A stretch of DNA of 64,000 nt from contig NZ_CP139960.1 in assembly GCF_034424215.1 (NCBI RefSeq), positions 992,001-1,056,000 of the forward strand, written 5' to 3'. The stretch comes from Niabella yanshanensis (lineage in GTDB: Bacteria > Bacteroidota > Bacteroidia > Chitinophagales > Chitinophagaceae). The notes below the pieces were generated by a model. It was not told where the DNA came from, searched no databases, and worked only from the letters and a program-made list of their open reading frames with translations. The position numbers and the translations under genes are program-made. Every line of letters starts with the position of its first letter. Position 1 is the first letter of the stretch. This document shows, piece after piece, positions 1 through 9,217 of this stretch.

Positions 1-209
1 GAAAACAACTATTTGTTCGGGAATATCAATGGCAAACAAACAAAAATGAACTCAGCAAGGTCGTTAAAATACAGGCATTCAACATTGCCTGAAACGCATA
101 TCAGAAATTGAAAATAGATTTTTAATTTTTAGCAAACACGACGATAGTAATTTTTTACATTATTATAAGAAATAGTTCCATCAGGAGCAGCGCCCTGTTA
201 CTCATCTTA

Positions 210-3200
210 TTATTTTTTCAACCACAAGATGGCGCCCTGTTTGGAAAGCGGTATGGTAACAGCTTTTCCTGCCGTAACTGTTTGGGCACCGGGGATTAAT
301 TTACCTGAAGCCGGGTCTAAAAAATCAGCTTTGTAATTACCTGTATAAGCTGAGAGATCAACTGTAACAGCTTGTTTATTATCAGACATTAGAATTACAC
401 CTTCCTTACCAACCAGTGCATAATCACCTGCTCTATCTGAAGGCTTCATTGTAGCAGCAGCTCTCAAAAATTCCTGATCGGTACCTTCAGGCAATGCAGG
501 CATTGAGCCTCCGGCCATAAAAATAGCCCAGGCAAAGCGATCTGCTCCTTCTGAAGAGTACATTACTGCTTTACCCGGATACTTTAAACGATACTCTTTC
601 ACGGCTCTATACACCTGTTCAAAGGAAGTTCCTTTGGATTTCATCTGGCGGGCCCATTGACGCGGCGCCAGGTTCTTACCACCTTCCGGTGCGTAAGGCG
701 TGCCATCTGACTGGTAGTACCAGTAACGTATATCTATCAAATCCACCACCGGTGCATATTTTGGGTTTTTCAAAATAGCATCCTGTACATCTTTAGTAGT
801 GCTTAACCCAATAATTGGTTTTGCCTGGTTTTTCTTTTCCCAGCCTGCAATAGTTTGCAACCAAAACTCTACAAAATGCAGAGGTCCGGTAAACTCTTCG
901 CTCGTTAGCTGAATAACATTGGGCGTATTCTTAAAATTATCCAGGCATTTTTCAATGTACAACTGATGTAGCTTTCTTCTTACCGGGTTGGAAACATCAT
1001 AAAATTGCTCGGCATAAAAGATTCTTTTATCTCCTGCATAGTTAACGGGTTCGTTAAAACCTGTATTGTTGATATTATTGGCCGAGCGCCATGGAAAATC
1101 GGCGTAGTGCGCGCCGGCTTCTATAATGTTATGCTGAAAGTAATTCTGATGAATCAGTACTAACTTATTCAATGAAGCCAGCGAAGCAAAGCCCCGAAGT
1201 CTGTCCCAATACCAATCGTTGTATTTAGTGAGATCATATTTGCTCAAACCATCCCAGGCAGAATCCTTTCCACTTCGGGCAAACGGCAATTCGTAAAACG
1301 GCGGCCATACTTCACCGGTCATACGGCGTATACGTTCGTGATCATCGCGTCTCCTATCATACCAAAGGCCATAATTATGCTCCAGTGCAACAATATTCTT
1401 GTTTTTCATGGTTTGTATCACCTCATCCAACTCATCCGTAAGACCTGCTCCGACCCTGCCCGGGACAAACCTGGTAACGGATAACTTGTCCTTAGCTTGT
1501 TGCAGGGCTTTTCCCTCTACACCTCCTGTCCACCAGGGAACGCTTTGCCGTCTTCCAACTGCCACTTCCGGGCCCAGCATTAACCAGCCATTATTTAGTT
1601 TCAGCCCCGTAGCTGAAAGCGGTGGGTAAACGGACCAACCATCATGCGTTCTTGCCGTTGCCGTTTCTACACCTTTGGCATCTGTGCTGATAGGGTTTCG
1701 TTTTGCAGCCTGGCCAATCCATTCGTACATGGTTCGTTTGGGTTTTGAGGCTTCTGCGGTCAGGTCCTGTGCTACCGCAACCGTAGGACTACTGGACGCT
1801 TCTCCTCCAATGTCCAGTATTGCGGCTCTCCGGCTTACATCTTTACCCAATCGTTGAGCCAGCTGGAGGTAATAAAAACTTCTGGGATTAACGTGATTAT
1901 TTGACTCTGCCCAAAACCCTTTTCCTGCAAATTCGCTCCAGGAGCCGTAGGACCAGTTTTGCGCAGTGGGCGGTTTATCGCATTCGATCAAAGAAGCCGT
2001 GCAGTTCCATAAAAAGCTATTGGCGCCTGACCAGCCGGCACCACGCCCGTCCTGTCCGCGATTGCCTAACCGGATGGCATTGCCATCTACCTCCATTACA
2101 TCAAATAAGATACCCGAAGCCCAGCGTCCAATGGCGCCACTGAAACTGTAAGGCCTTTCGGAAACGCATTGAACAAAGGCATTGGGTCCTGTGGCAGCAT
2201 GCCCCACACTGTAGTCATGATATCCATTAGCTGCAAAACAGCGCTGGAACAGGGTTTGCTGACCACGTGTGAAAAATGTGTACCGTCTTTGTCCGCCGAT
2301 TTCTGATACCGGCTGGGTAGAGATACAGTCCTCAACCGTAATACGCCTTGCTGTTTCATTAATGAAAACTGCAGAGCCTGCAAAATGTTTAAAAGATAAT
2401 TGTCGTACCCAGGCATCTTCTGCATTTGTAAAAGTAACCGCCATCCAGCGATGTTCCTCGTCTTTAGCATTGGTACGATCAAAGTCTGATACTAATGTCA
2501 GGTTTTCTATTCCAATATTATTAATGCGCCCGGGCCAACTGTACTTTATTAGGGTTGCTCCGCCATAATTCTGATCAAGCGATGTAGTTAACGGCGCATC
2601 GATAGTAATGGTGTTGCCCTCTATCGCCATTATGGTACGATCAAAATAGAGATCTACATCTCCGGGCTTCCAGCCTAGTGCAGAAACACCTCCCCCAAAA
2701 TCATCCGTACCCAGTGCTGTTATCCATTCCTGTGTAGACGGTCTTTTGATCTGTACCCGATCGCCTACACGAAAATCTCCCGGATCCGCTATCCTGAAAG
2801 ACAGCGCACCCACCGGTACATATTTCTGAGTAATTGCTTTTTCTACCTCTGTCGTTCTATCATCTTTTCCGAAAAAACGAACCAGCCCATCCCGGTCAAC
2901 ACCTTTGCCTGTAACTACAGTTTGCCCCTGTGCACCAAAGCCACGTAATACGATACCGGAGACAGTGATCTTTAATTGTCCGGCTACCTCGTAATTACCT
3001 TTTGAAAGCAGTACAGCACCCCGGAAGCCGTTTGGATCCGGCTGCATGGCAGCCACTTTATCAATCGCAGTTTGAATAGTAGCAGTAGCATCTCCTTTCA
3101 CCAACGGCACTACCAATTTTACAGGCACCGTGGGTATATCTTCCGCCGATGCTTTATAACCGCAATAGGAGAAGTCGGGTACACGATCGCCCGTAGCTGT

Positions 3201-3401
3201 ATCTGCGTTATAAACAACCCTTCCCCGCTCTACCACAACAGGCAGAACAGGCTTAGGTGGTTTTGGTTTTTGCGCGTGCACCGTACTACCCAGGAGTAGC
3301 GTGGTTGCGGCCACTATACTTTTAAAAAAACGGGTAGTTTTAGGAGCAGTATTTACTGCTGCTTTCCTTTCTATGAGATGATTAAGAATAGACTGGGACA
3401 C
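210..3401 (-). CDS. Exported beta-helix protein fused to a TIM-barrel-like module (pectate-lyase superfamily, DUF6298-type)
   Basis: The 1063-residue product starts with a long basic n-region and a hydrophobic segment ending near VHAQ (about residue 44), so it is probably exported. Residues about 95-540 read as a right-handed parallel beta-helix of the pectate-lyase superfamily (ATIQTAIDKV, GAVLLSKGNYEV, GIVLRGFG, then repeated short strand/turn units). From about residue 640 the style changes to a TIM-barrel-like region with conserved acid motifs (LTSEEF, VDLIDIRYWYY, MYSSEGADRF). A small C-terminal beta-domain (about 985-1063, LDPASGKLIPG) resembles the tail of GH140-like enzymes. I believe the C-terminal half corresponds to DUF6298, from memory. 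It lies 20 bp downstream of a PL1 gene and probably shares its transcript. A role in rhamnogalacturonan cleavage is inferred from context; substrate and chemistry are unknown. Confidence 0.72.
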   Translation of the reverse strand: MSQSILNHLIERKAAVNTAPKTTRFFKSIVAATTLLLGSTVHAQKPKPPKPVLPVVVERGRVVYNADTATGDRVPDFSYCGYKASAEDIPTVPVKLVVPLVKGDATATIQTAIDKVAAMQPDPNGFRGAVLLSKGNYEVAGQLKITVSGIVLRGFGAQGQTVVTGKGVDRDGLVRFFGKDDRTTEVEKAITQKYVPVGALSFRIADPGDFRVGDRVQIKRPSTQEWITALGTDDFGGGVSALGWKPGDVDLYFDRTIMAIEGNTITIDAPLTTSLDQNYGGATLIKYSWPGRINNIGIENLTLVSDFDRTNAKDEEHRWMAVTFTNAEDAWVRQLSFKHFAGSAVFINETARRITVEDCISTQPVSEIGGQRRYTFFTRGQQTLFQRCFAANGYHDYSVGHAATGPNAFVQCVSERPYSFSGAIGRWASGILFDVMEVDGNAIRLGNRGQDGRGAGWSGANSFLWNCTASLIECDKPPTAQNWSYGSWSEFAGKGFWAESNNHVNPRSFYYLQLAQRLGKDVSRRAAILDIGGEASSSPTVAVAQDLTAEASKPKRTMYEWIGQAAKRNPISTDAKGVETATARTHDGWSVYPPLSATGLKLNNGWLMLGPEVAVGRRQSVPWWTGGVEGKALQQAKDKLSVTRFVPGRVGAGLTDELDEVIQTMKNKNIVALEHNYGLWYDRRRDDHERIRRMTGEVWPPFYELPFARSGKDSAWDGLSKYDLTKYNDWYWDRLRGFASLASLNKLVLIHQNYFQHNIIEAGAHYADFPWRSANNINNTGFNEPVNYAGDKRIFYAEQFYDVSNPVRRKLHQLYIEKCLDNFKNTPNVIQLTSEEFTGPLHFVEFWLQTIAGWEKKNQAKPIIGLSTTKDVQDAILKNPKYAPVVDLIDIRYWYYQSDGTPYAPEGGKNLAPRQWARQMKSKGTSFEQVYRAVKEYRLKYPGKAVMYSSEGADRFAWAIFMAGGSMPALPEGTDQEFLRAAATMKPSDRAGDYALVGKEGVILMSDNKQAVTVDLSAYTGNYKADFLDPASGKLIPGAQTVTAGKAVTIPLSKQGAILWLKK

Positions 3402-3421
3402 TGCGACCTGGTTTACAATTA

Positions 3422-5065
3422 TTAATATTTACTGATGCCTTTTGATGGCTTCACTATTGCAATATCTACTAAACTATTTAAATAATTTTCAATATTACTA
3501 TATCCGTTCTTCGCAATCTTTACAGCATCGCCGCCATCTTTATGATTTAATTTATGCTTCTTTTCATAGTCATCCGGGATTCCGTCGTTATCGCTATCCA
3601 CATAAGGAGTGCCTTTATATTCAGGGTATCCGCCTACCTGGGAAGGATGTGTAATGATCCCTTGTTTATAGGAATCTTCAGGCAATCTTCTTTTAATAAA
3701 TCTACCGCGATAAGGTTGGGCATTAGGCGCTACATACACCTTTCCCGTTTTTACGGTTTCAACAATACGTTTGTCTACTGCATCCCGTACCGGTAACGTA
3801 GCGCCCACATTTTTTAACACATAATCGTAAGCGTCTTTTGTTGGAATTACAGTTACCGGCGCCAACTGAATAGGCTTGTCGGTACGAATGGAAGCCAGCA
3901 ATTCTTTCACGTTTTTTGACTCGGGTTGCACACCACCATCCCAGTTATCTGCAGTTACTTTTGCATTCCCATCTATATAATTACCTGCCACATAGGCTTT
4001 ACCAAAAGCATTTCTATTTGCAGTGTCGCGACCCGATTCCGGTTTTAAGATCCGATAGCTGATCGGTTCTCCTACAGGAGTAATAGGTCCTGGCTTATAA
4101 TAATTATTAATAAAGTTATAAAACGAGCGATGATCGCCACCATCTGCAGTCCTGTTCCACCAGTTGAATACTACATTGTTTACAAAGTTGAAATCGCCGT
4201 ACATGCCTACTGAAGGATTACGGCTGATATTATTGGCCCATAAATTACGGGCAAACATGTTATTCAATCCTCCTATTGTACTTCCAAAAGCGTGGTTATA
4301 AGTATCCAGTGCTTCAGAGAAAATAGAATTCTGGATAGTAACGTTTACCGTAGGAAGCTTGTCCGCCTTACCTTCTCTGTCATAAACGTGGCGGTACATA
4401 CTCATATTCTCATCCAGGCCCCAGCTTGCTGACACGTGATCGATGATAATATTACCAACGCCGTTGCCTCCTAATCCATCGTCTCTGCGGGTTACTTCGG
4501 TAGCGCCCCTGCGAAAACGCATAAAGCGGATGATTACGTCATGCGTGTCTATTAGTACGGACTCTCCCGCCACACACACACCATCACCTGGCGCACTTTG
4601 TCCGGCAATGGTTATATAAGGCGCCCTTATACTAACCGGGCTTTTGAGCTGTATAATACCCGAAACATTAAATACGATGATCCGCGCTCCGCCTTGCTCG
4701 CAGGCCCAGCGAAAGCTACCGGGGCCGCTATCGTTGAGATTCGTTACGACCAGCACTTTACCGCCACGTCCCCCAAAGCTAAATTGACCACCGCCTTCCG
4801 CACCAGGAAAAGCAGGTATAGTTGCCTGTGGTAGATCAGAAGGTTTGGCGGCCCATGGAATATAAGGCTTTCCAGCCCTGGCTTCTGCTTCAACTACTTT
4901 CAGGGCTGCAGTCCAGCGTTCATTGGAAGCCTTTCTGTCAGCAGCAGATGCTACTTCAGCCGAGTCTTCTACAGACTTTGGAATAACAGGATATTGAGCA
5001 AAAGCTTGATTAGAAAACGTAAAAAAGGAAGCCAGTAATACCGGCAAGCAAAAGGATCGTTTCAC
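3422..5065 (-). CDS. Secreted pectate lyase, polysaccharide lyase family 1
   Basis: The product is a Sec-exported protein of 547 residues (cleavage near AFAQ, residue 24) with a PL1 beta-helix over residues about 85-380. Visible family features are the FPGAEGGGQFSFGGRGGKV entry strand, NDSGPGSFRWACEQ, the DHVSASWGLDEN turn with likely calcium ligands, and SRNPSVG, which carries the candidate catalytic arginine. The C-terminal part contains DSDNDGIPDDYE, a calcium-binding thrombospondin-3/dockerin-like loop common in Bacteroidota PL1 enzymes. The enzyme should cleave polygalacturonan by beta-elimination. It is a close paralogue of the next gene upstream (5153-6793). A strong hairpin terminator lies in the 87-bp gap between them, so this gene may depend on read-through or on a weak promoter of its own. 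Confidence 0.9.
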   Translation of the reverse strand: MKRSFCLPVLLASFFTFSNQAFAQYPVIPKSVEDSAEVASAADRKASNERWTAALKVVEAEARAGKPYIPWAAKPSDLPQATIPAFPGAEGGGQFSFGGRGGKVLVVTNLNDSGPGSFRWACEQGGARIIVFNVSGIIQLKSPVSIRAPYITIAGQSAPGDGVCVAGESVLIDTHDVIIRFMRFRRGATEVTRRDDGLGGNGVGNIIIDHVSASWGLDENMSMYRHVYDREGKADKLPTVNVTIQNSIFSEALDTYNHAFGSTIGGLNNMFARNLWANNISRNPSVGMYGDFNFVNNVVFNWWNRTADGGDHRSFYNFINNYYKPGPITPVGEPISYRILKPESGRDTANRNAFGKAYVAGNYIDGNAKVTADNWDGGVQPESKNVKELLASIRTDKPIQLAPVTVIPTKDAYDYVLKNVGATLPVRDAVDKRIVETVKTGKVYVAPNAQPYRGRFIKRRLPEDSYKQGIITHPSQVGGYPEYKGTPYVDSDNDGIPDDYEKKHKLNHKDGGDAVKIAKNGYSNIENYLNSLVDIAIVKPSKGISKY

Positions 5066-5108
5066 AAAAATTATTTTTGTAGATTATTTAATGGAAAACA
5101 GCATTATC

Positions 5109-5147
5109 AAAAAACAGGCGCGAAACATTGGTCCGTTTCGCGCCTGT
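5109..5147 (-). terminator. Rho-independent terminator after PL1 (5153-6793)
   Basis: A perfect 13-bp inverted repeat (arms 5114-5126 and 5135-5147, 8-nt loop) is followed on the minus strand by a run of T residues. It lies 5 bp after the stop codon of the upstream PL1 gene. Confidence 0.9.
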
Positions 5148-5152
5148 CCGTA

Positions 5153-6793
5153 TTATTTTTTGGCAACAGCCGGTACCACGTTAGCCACGTTCACCAGGCT
5201 ATTCAGATACTCTTCTATATGGGTATAGCCAGATCCTGATTTCGACAATTTAGAAGCATCCGTTGGGTCATTCGGATTTAAGGCTTTCTTTTTCTCATAA
5301 TCATCCGGCATACCGTCATTATCACTGTCTTTATAAGGAGTACCTTTATATTCAGGATAACCGCCTACCTGGTTGATGTCTGTAATAATACCCTGCTTGT
5401 AAGAATCAATAGGTAAACGCCTGTGTTCAAATTGTGTCTCTGGTAATTTTACGCCGGGAATGGGTTTTACCACACCGGTACGCGCCTGCTCTACAATCCT
5501 GGCATCAACGGGGTCACGTTTGGGTAATGTAGCACCTGCATTGCTGAATACATAAGCTTTTGCCGCATCGGCACTCAAAACAGTTAGCTTAGGCATGATC
5601 AAGGGCTTGTTCTGTTTCATATAACCCAGGTGCTCGCCTACTCCATCTTCTTCCTCAATCTGTACACCACCGGCCCAATTATCCTTTGTTATTTTTGGAT
5701 AGCCTTCCATCACATTTCCGTTCACGTAAGCTCTTCCGTACACTTTATAACTCAACTTGCTTCGACCGCTCTCCGGTTTTAAAATCCGATGACCTACATT
5801 GTTTTTAGGTGTTGCGGGTCCCGGTTTAAAATAGTTATTAATGATATTAAATTGCGCTCTGTAATCACCGCCATCGATAGAACGGTGCACCCAGTTATAT
5901 ACAACATTGTTTACAAAGTTGAAAACACCATTCCAACCCACTGAAGGATTACGACCGGCATTATTGGCCCAAAGGTTACGCATGAAGCTACAATTTTCGC
6001 CGCCCAGCGTACTGCCAAATGCATGGTTCCAGGTATCTAAAGCTTCCGCAAAAATTGAGTTCTGGATTGTGATATTCACTGTACCAAATTTATCTTCAAT
6101 TTTACCAGTGCTATCATTGTACATGTGCCGGTACATACTCATATTTTCATCGAGCCCCCAGGTGGCCGACACGTGATCGATCATGATATTACCTACGGGA
6201 TTACCACCAATCGCATCGTCTCTTCTGCCCACCCAGGTATCACCCCGGCGGAAACGCATATAACGTACTATTACATCATGTGTATTAATCCAAACCGTTT
6301 CACCTGCGATACAAACACCATCACCCGGAGCGGACTGCCCTGCAATGGTGATGTAAGGAGCCCTGATAATCAGCGGGGATTTTAATTTAATAATACCTGC
6401 CACATTAAACACTACTGTTCTGGCGCCTCCCTGCTCACAGGCCCACCGAAAACTACCTGGCCCGTCATCATTCAAGTTAGTCACTACGATCACTTTTCCG
6501 CCGCGGCCGCCTCTTACAAATTTACCACCGCCCTCAGCTCCGGGGAATGCAGGAATATCAGCGTAGGGCAACTCGTCGAAACGCGATGCCCAGGGAATAT
6601 AAGGTCTTCCTTCTGTGGCTTCCTTCTTAATAACCGGGTAGGCTATCGCCCACATGGAATCGGAATGTGCTTCAGCAGCTTTCATAATAGCGGCCGAACG
6701 CTCCTGGTCGGCCTTTGGAATTTTCGGATACTGAGCCAGGGCAGCGGAAGTTGCACCGGCCATTAAGATACCTAACAGTACTTTTTTATTCAT
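5153..6793 (-). CDS. Secreted pectate lyase, polysaccharide lyase family 1
   Basis: This is a PL1 pectate lyase paralogous to the gene at 3422-5065 along its whole length. The ATG at 6793 is preferred over the in-frame ATG at 6823 because it gives a compact signal peptide (MNKKVLLGILMAGATSAALAQ). Family motifs seen are FPGAEGGGKFVRGGRGGKV, DHVSATWGLDENMSMYRH, GRNPSVGW with the candidate catalytic arginine, and a C-terminal DSDNDGMPDDYE calcium-binding loop. It should be periplasmic or surface-exposed and release unsaturated galacturonate oligomers. A composite promoter (7001-7085) lies about 210 bp upstream of the start codon, and a 13-bp perfect hairpin with a T-run (5109-5147) follows the stop codon. 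It therefore looks like a monocistronic unit of the HTCS regulon. Confidence 0.9.
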   Translation of the reverse strand: MNKKVLLGILMAGATSAALAQYPKIPKADQERSAAIMKAAEAHSDSMWAIAYPVIKKEATEGRPYIPWASRFDELPYADIPAFPGAEGGGKFVRGGRGGKVIVVTNLNDDGPGSFRWACEQGGARTVVFNVAGIIKLKSPLIIRAPYITIAGQSAPGDGVCIAGETVWINTHDVIVRYMRFRRGDTWVGRRDDAIGGNPVGNIMIDHVSATWGLDENMSMYRHMYNDSTGKIEDKFGTVNITIQNSIFAEALDTWNHAFGSTLGGENCSFMRNLWANNAGRNPSVGWNGVFNFVNNVVYNWVHRSIDGGDYRAQFNIINNYFKPGPATPKNNVGHRILKPESGRSKLSYKVYGRAYVNGNVMEGYPKITKDNWAGGVQIEEEDGVGEHLGYMKQNKPLIMPKLTVLSADAAKAYVFSNAGATLPKRDPVDARIVEQARTGVVKPIPGVKLPETQFEHRRLPIDSYKQGIITDINQVGGYPEYKGTPYKDSDNDGMPDDYEKKKALNPNDPTDASKLSKSGSGYTHIEEYLNSLVNVANVVPAVAKK

Positions 6794-7000
6794 GTGTTTA
6801 CTCTCTATTTTTTTAATGGTCACATGCCTGAATAATCATTACAAATGGTTTGATAACAACTCATGGGCATTTCACAATAATAAATCACTTATAATTCAAT
6901 GATCACCTACACTATGACGATTCCCTGGCTCAATTCCTGCGCCATAAACCGATATTACGTGTAGTTGCGGCGAAGCATCGAAAAACGGAAATAATTGCAT

Positions 7001-7085
7001 AGCAAACGTTTACCCAATAAAATTAGAACGTATGGCCGTCGCCTGCAATGCAATGATTCACTAAGCAACTGTAATATTTTACTGA
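7001..7085 (-). promoter_or_regulatory. Composite promoter P1 (PL1 gene 5153-6793)
   Basis: On the minus strand, in transcription order: a direct repeat with 21-bp period (positions 7056-7085; TCAGTAAAA then TTAGTGAAT), a 5-bp gap, CATTG as -33 element (7046-7050), 20 bp, TAATTTTA as -7 element (7018-7025), and a LacI-type operator-like palindrome (7001-7014, 8 of 10 fixed positions of TGNAANCGNTTNCA) over the expected start site. The start codon is about 210 bp downstream. The remaining 6794-7150 stretch shows nothing else clear. Confidence 0.75.
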
Positions 7086-7151
7086 TACCGGAAAGATTTG
7101 GGAAAATCGTACAGCATCTAACTGCAACAAGACCCTTGCACCGTCTTCTTC

Positions 7152-7188
7152 AATAAAAAAGGTCATCACTGTAGTGCGATGACCTTTT
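7152..7188 (-). terminator. Rho-independent terminator after SusD1
   Basis: An 11-bp stem (7157-7167 with 7178-7188), with an inner CACT/AGTG helix, is followed on the minus strand by a T-run. It is 19 bp beyond the SusD1 stop and ends the DUF3826/SusC1/SusD1 unit. Confidence 0.88.
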
Positions 7189-7207
7189 AACAATATAAAA
7201 GTTAATT

Positions 7208-9187
7208 TTATTGTTGATAATCGAAGGTTCCCTGTCCTCCGGAATAATCCAACCAGCCAATATTCTGTTTTAACCATGGATTATTGCTTAACGGCGCAGC
7301 TGCCAGGCCGGACAAGTAATAATGAGGTCGGAACAAAATACTTACCGGGGTTCCATTTACTCTATCCCAGGCCTGATCGAGGGGAGTCATAACAAATCTA
7401 CTCTGATATAATGCCTTCAGCTTCGCAATTTCTGTATTGAAATTCTCTGCATCCGGATCAATAAGAATATCCTTTTCAGCTGCAGGTATCGGATCTACTT
7501 TAGGTTCAGAGAATGTTTTAGACTGCCAGTAATAACCATTACGGCTGGTTCCATTAATGGGCTGTAAGCCTAGCTTCGACACCGAATTGCCGCTATTGGA
7601 GACGTTATCATATAACATCCAACGCTGTACATCCCAAAAGCGTTTTCCTTCATATGCTAATTCAATACGCCTTTCGTACAAACAAGCTTCGATAGCTTTG
7701 TATTTATCAGCCAGATTGCCGATACCATAATTATTAGCAGAAGGAATACCTACACGAGCTCTTATTTTAGATAAATAACTAATAGTGTTTTGTACATCAC
7801 CTTTTGCAGCGTAGCACTCGGCAATATTTAAAAGCAACTCAGCATAGCGATATTCAAAAATGCTGGTATTGGAAAATGCATAGGTGCCACTTGCAGCAGC
7901 CGGGTTGGACATTTTATAAACAACAGCCGGACTGTTGGTTTGGTTATTTCCATAAGAAGTAGCGGTAGTAGCATCGGCACTTGCTTTCCATCTGTAGAAC
8001 CAGGTATTTTTGTTGGCATCAGAACTCATGCCCCATTTCAGACCCGAGAATGCAAAAGTTCGATAAAAACGAGGTTCCCGGTTTTCAAAGAAAAATGTAT
8101 CTACATAATTCACACCATTTACAGGGCGTTCACCATTGGCTAGAGGAAATAAATCCAACATTTCTTTTGGCGGTGCAATACCCCCGTTTCCACCGTAATC
8201 CGGAAGACGTACTGCATTCTCCCATCCATTATTGTAGCCAGCTGAAGAAACCTGTGTATTGCTAAAAAGGAACACCATAATCGCCTCTTTGTTGAATGTT
8301 CCTGTTTGTGCATACGTCATTCGTGCCCATTCTTTGGCAGTGCTTCCGTACAAGCCATAACCTCCTGCTGTTAGCTTTGTTTCGGCGTCAAGACCGGCCT
8401 GTAAAGCTACCTGCCATTTTTCACTACCTGAATTATCCCAGTCTTTATTAAATAAGGGACTGGCCGCCGTTAATAACACACGGCTTTTCATTGCCAACGC
8501 ACCGGCTGCCGTCAACCTGCCATAATTGACTGCAGGATTCTCCCATTGCATCGGAAGTAAGGCAGCAGCGGAGTCCAGATCCTTTACAATTTGAGCAAAT
8601 GATTCTGAAGAAGTAGCTCTGGGCAACTGGATACTTTCATCAGTGGTACTGCTATTTTGTACGGTTAGTACAATAGGCACACCCCCATAAACTCTGACAA
8701 GGTCGAAATATTGTAACGCTCTCAAAAAATACATCTGACCTTTGGCTCTCTGACGGAAGGTTGCCGATAGATTGGCGGTTTCGGGCTGATCCATCTTGGT
8801 CAAAATTTCGTTGGTAAATCGGAGTCGTGTATATGGATTATTGTTTACGCTTGAATTGGTTGTACCATAATAGCCATCTGCGTCTGTAGGTAACTGCAAG
8901 GTTTTTGTAGGGTCAATGAAGTTAACTACAGTTCCTGCTATTTCCTCCGTCATTCTTGACCGGTTATCGTTGTAACTACCCACCAATTGTTTAAGAGGAC
9001 TGTTGTAGGCTACAAAATAATAATTATAAACCCTGTCAATATACCATCCGGCCAGCGTTTCGTTTGAAAAAACCTGCTCCTCACCATATTGATTATAAGG
9101 TTTCATCTCTTCCAGGAATTTTTGGCTACAGCTGGCCAAAACCAAAATCGAAAGTGATGCAAACAGGTATAATATTTTATTTTTCAT
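7208..9187 (-). CDS. SusD/RagB-family surface glycan-binding lipoprotein (SusD1)
   Basis: The 659-residue lipoprotein has a lipobox ending LASC (Cys20). It shows the SusD layout: an N-terminal SusD-like segment, TPR helices (FRQRAKGQMYFLRALQYFDLVRVYGGVPIV, read here as consecutive short motifs), and the C-terminal RagB/SusD signature around ERRIELAYEGKRFWDVQRW. SusD proteins cap the SusC transporter on the cell surface and capture oligosaccharides. It is 30 bp downstream of SusC1 and is the last gene of the unit started by the DUF3826-type gene. A hairpin terminator at 7152-7188 follows the stop. Unlike the other two pairs, no surface lipoprotein gene follows. Pectin oligomers as the substrate are inferred from the locus. 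Confidence 0.93.
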   Translation of the reverse strand: MKNKILYLFASLSILVLASCSQKFLEEMKPYNQYGEEQVFSNETLAGWYIDRVYNYYFVAYNSPLKQLVGSYNDNRSRMTEEIAGTVVNFIDPTKTLQLPTDADGYYGTTNSSVNNNPYTRLRFTNEILTKMDQPETANLSATFRQRAKGQMYFLRALQYFDLVRVYGGVPIVLTVQNSSTTDESIQLPRATSSESFAQIVKDLDSAAALLPMQWENPAVNYGRLTAAGALAMKSRVLLTAASPLFNKDWDNSGSEKWQVALQAGLDAETKLTAGGYGLYGSTAKEWARMTYAQTGTFNKEAIMVFLFSNTQVSSAGYNNGWENAVRLPDYGGNGGIAPPKEMLDLFPLANGERPVNGVNYVDTFFFENREPRFYRTFAFSGLKWGMSSDANKNTWFYRWKASADATTATSYGNNQTNSPAVVYKMSNPAAASGTYAFSNTSIFEYRYAELLLNIAECYAAKGDVQNTISYLSKIRARVGIPSANNYGIGNLADKYKAIEACLYERRIELAYEGKRFWDVQRWMLYDNVSNSGNSVSKLGLQPINGTSRNGYYWQSKTFSEPKVDPIPAAEKDILIDPDAENFNTEIAKLKALYQSRFVMTPLDQAWDRVNGTPVSILFRPHYYLSGLAAAPLSNNPWLKQNIGWLDYSGGQGTFDYQQ

Positions 9188-9217
9188 AATAATAAATATT
9201 CTTTTTGTTTGAAATTT

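Noticed and set aside
1399-2568. Several plus-strand open frames inside 210-3401, and similar ones inside the other large genes
   Set aside because: They lie wholly opposite well-supported genes, lack domain motifs, and show composition expected of antisense reading.
5066-5152. A promoter for the PL1 gene at 3422-5065 (TAATTTTTG near the start codon)
   Set aside because: It has one base too many for the -7 consensus, lies almost on the start codon, and no -33 element or activator repeat was found.
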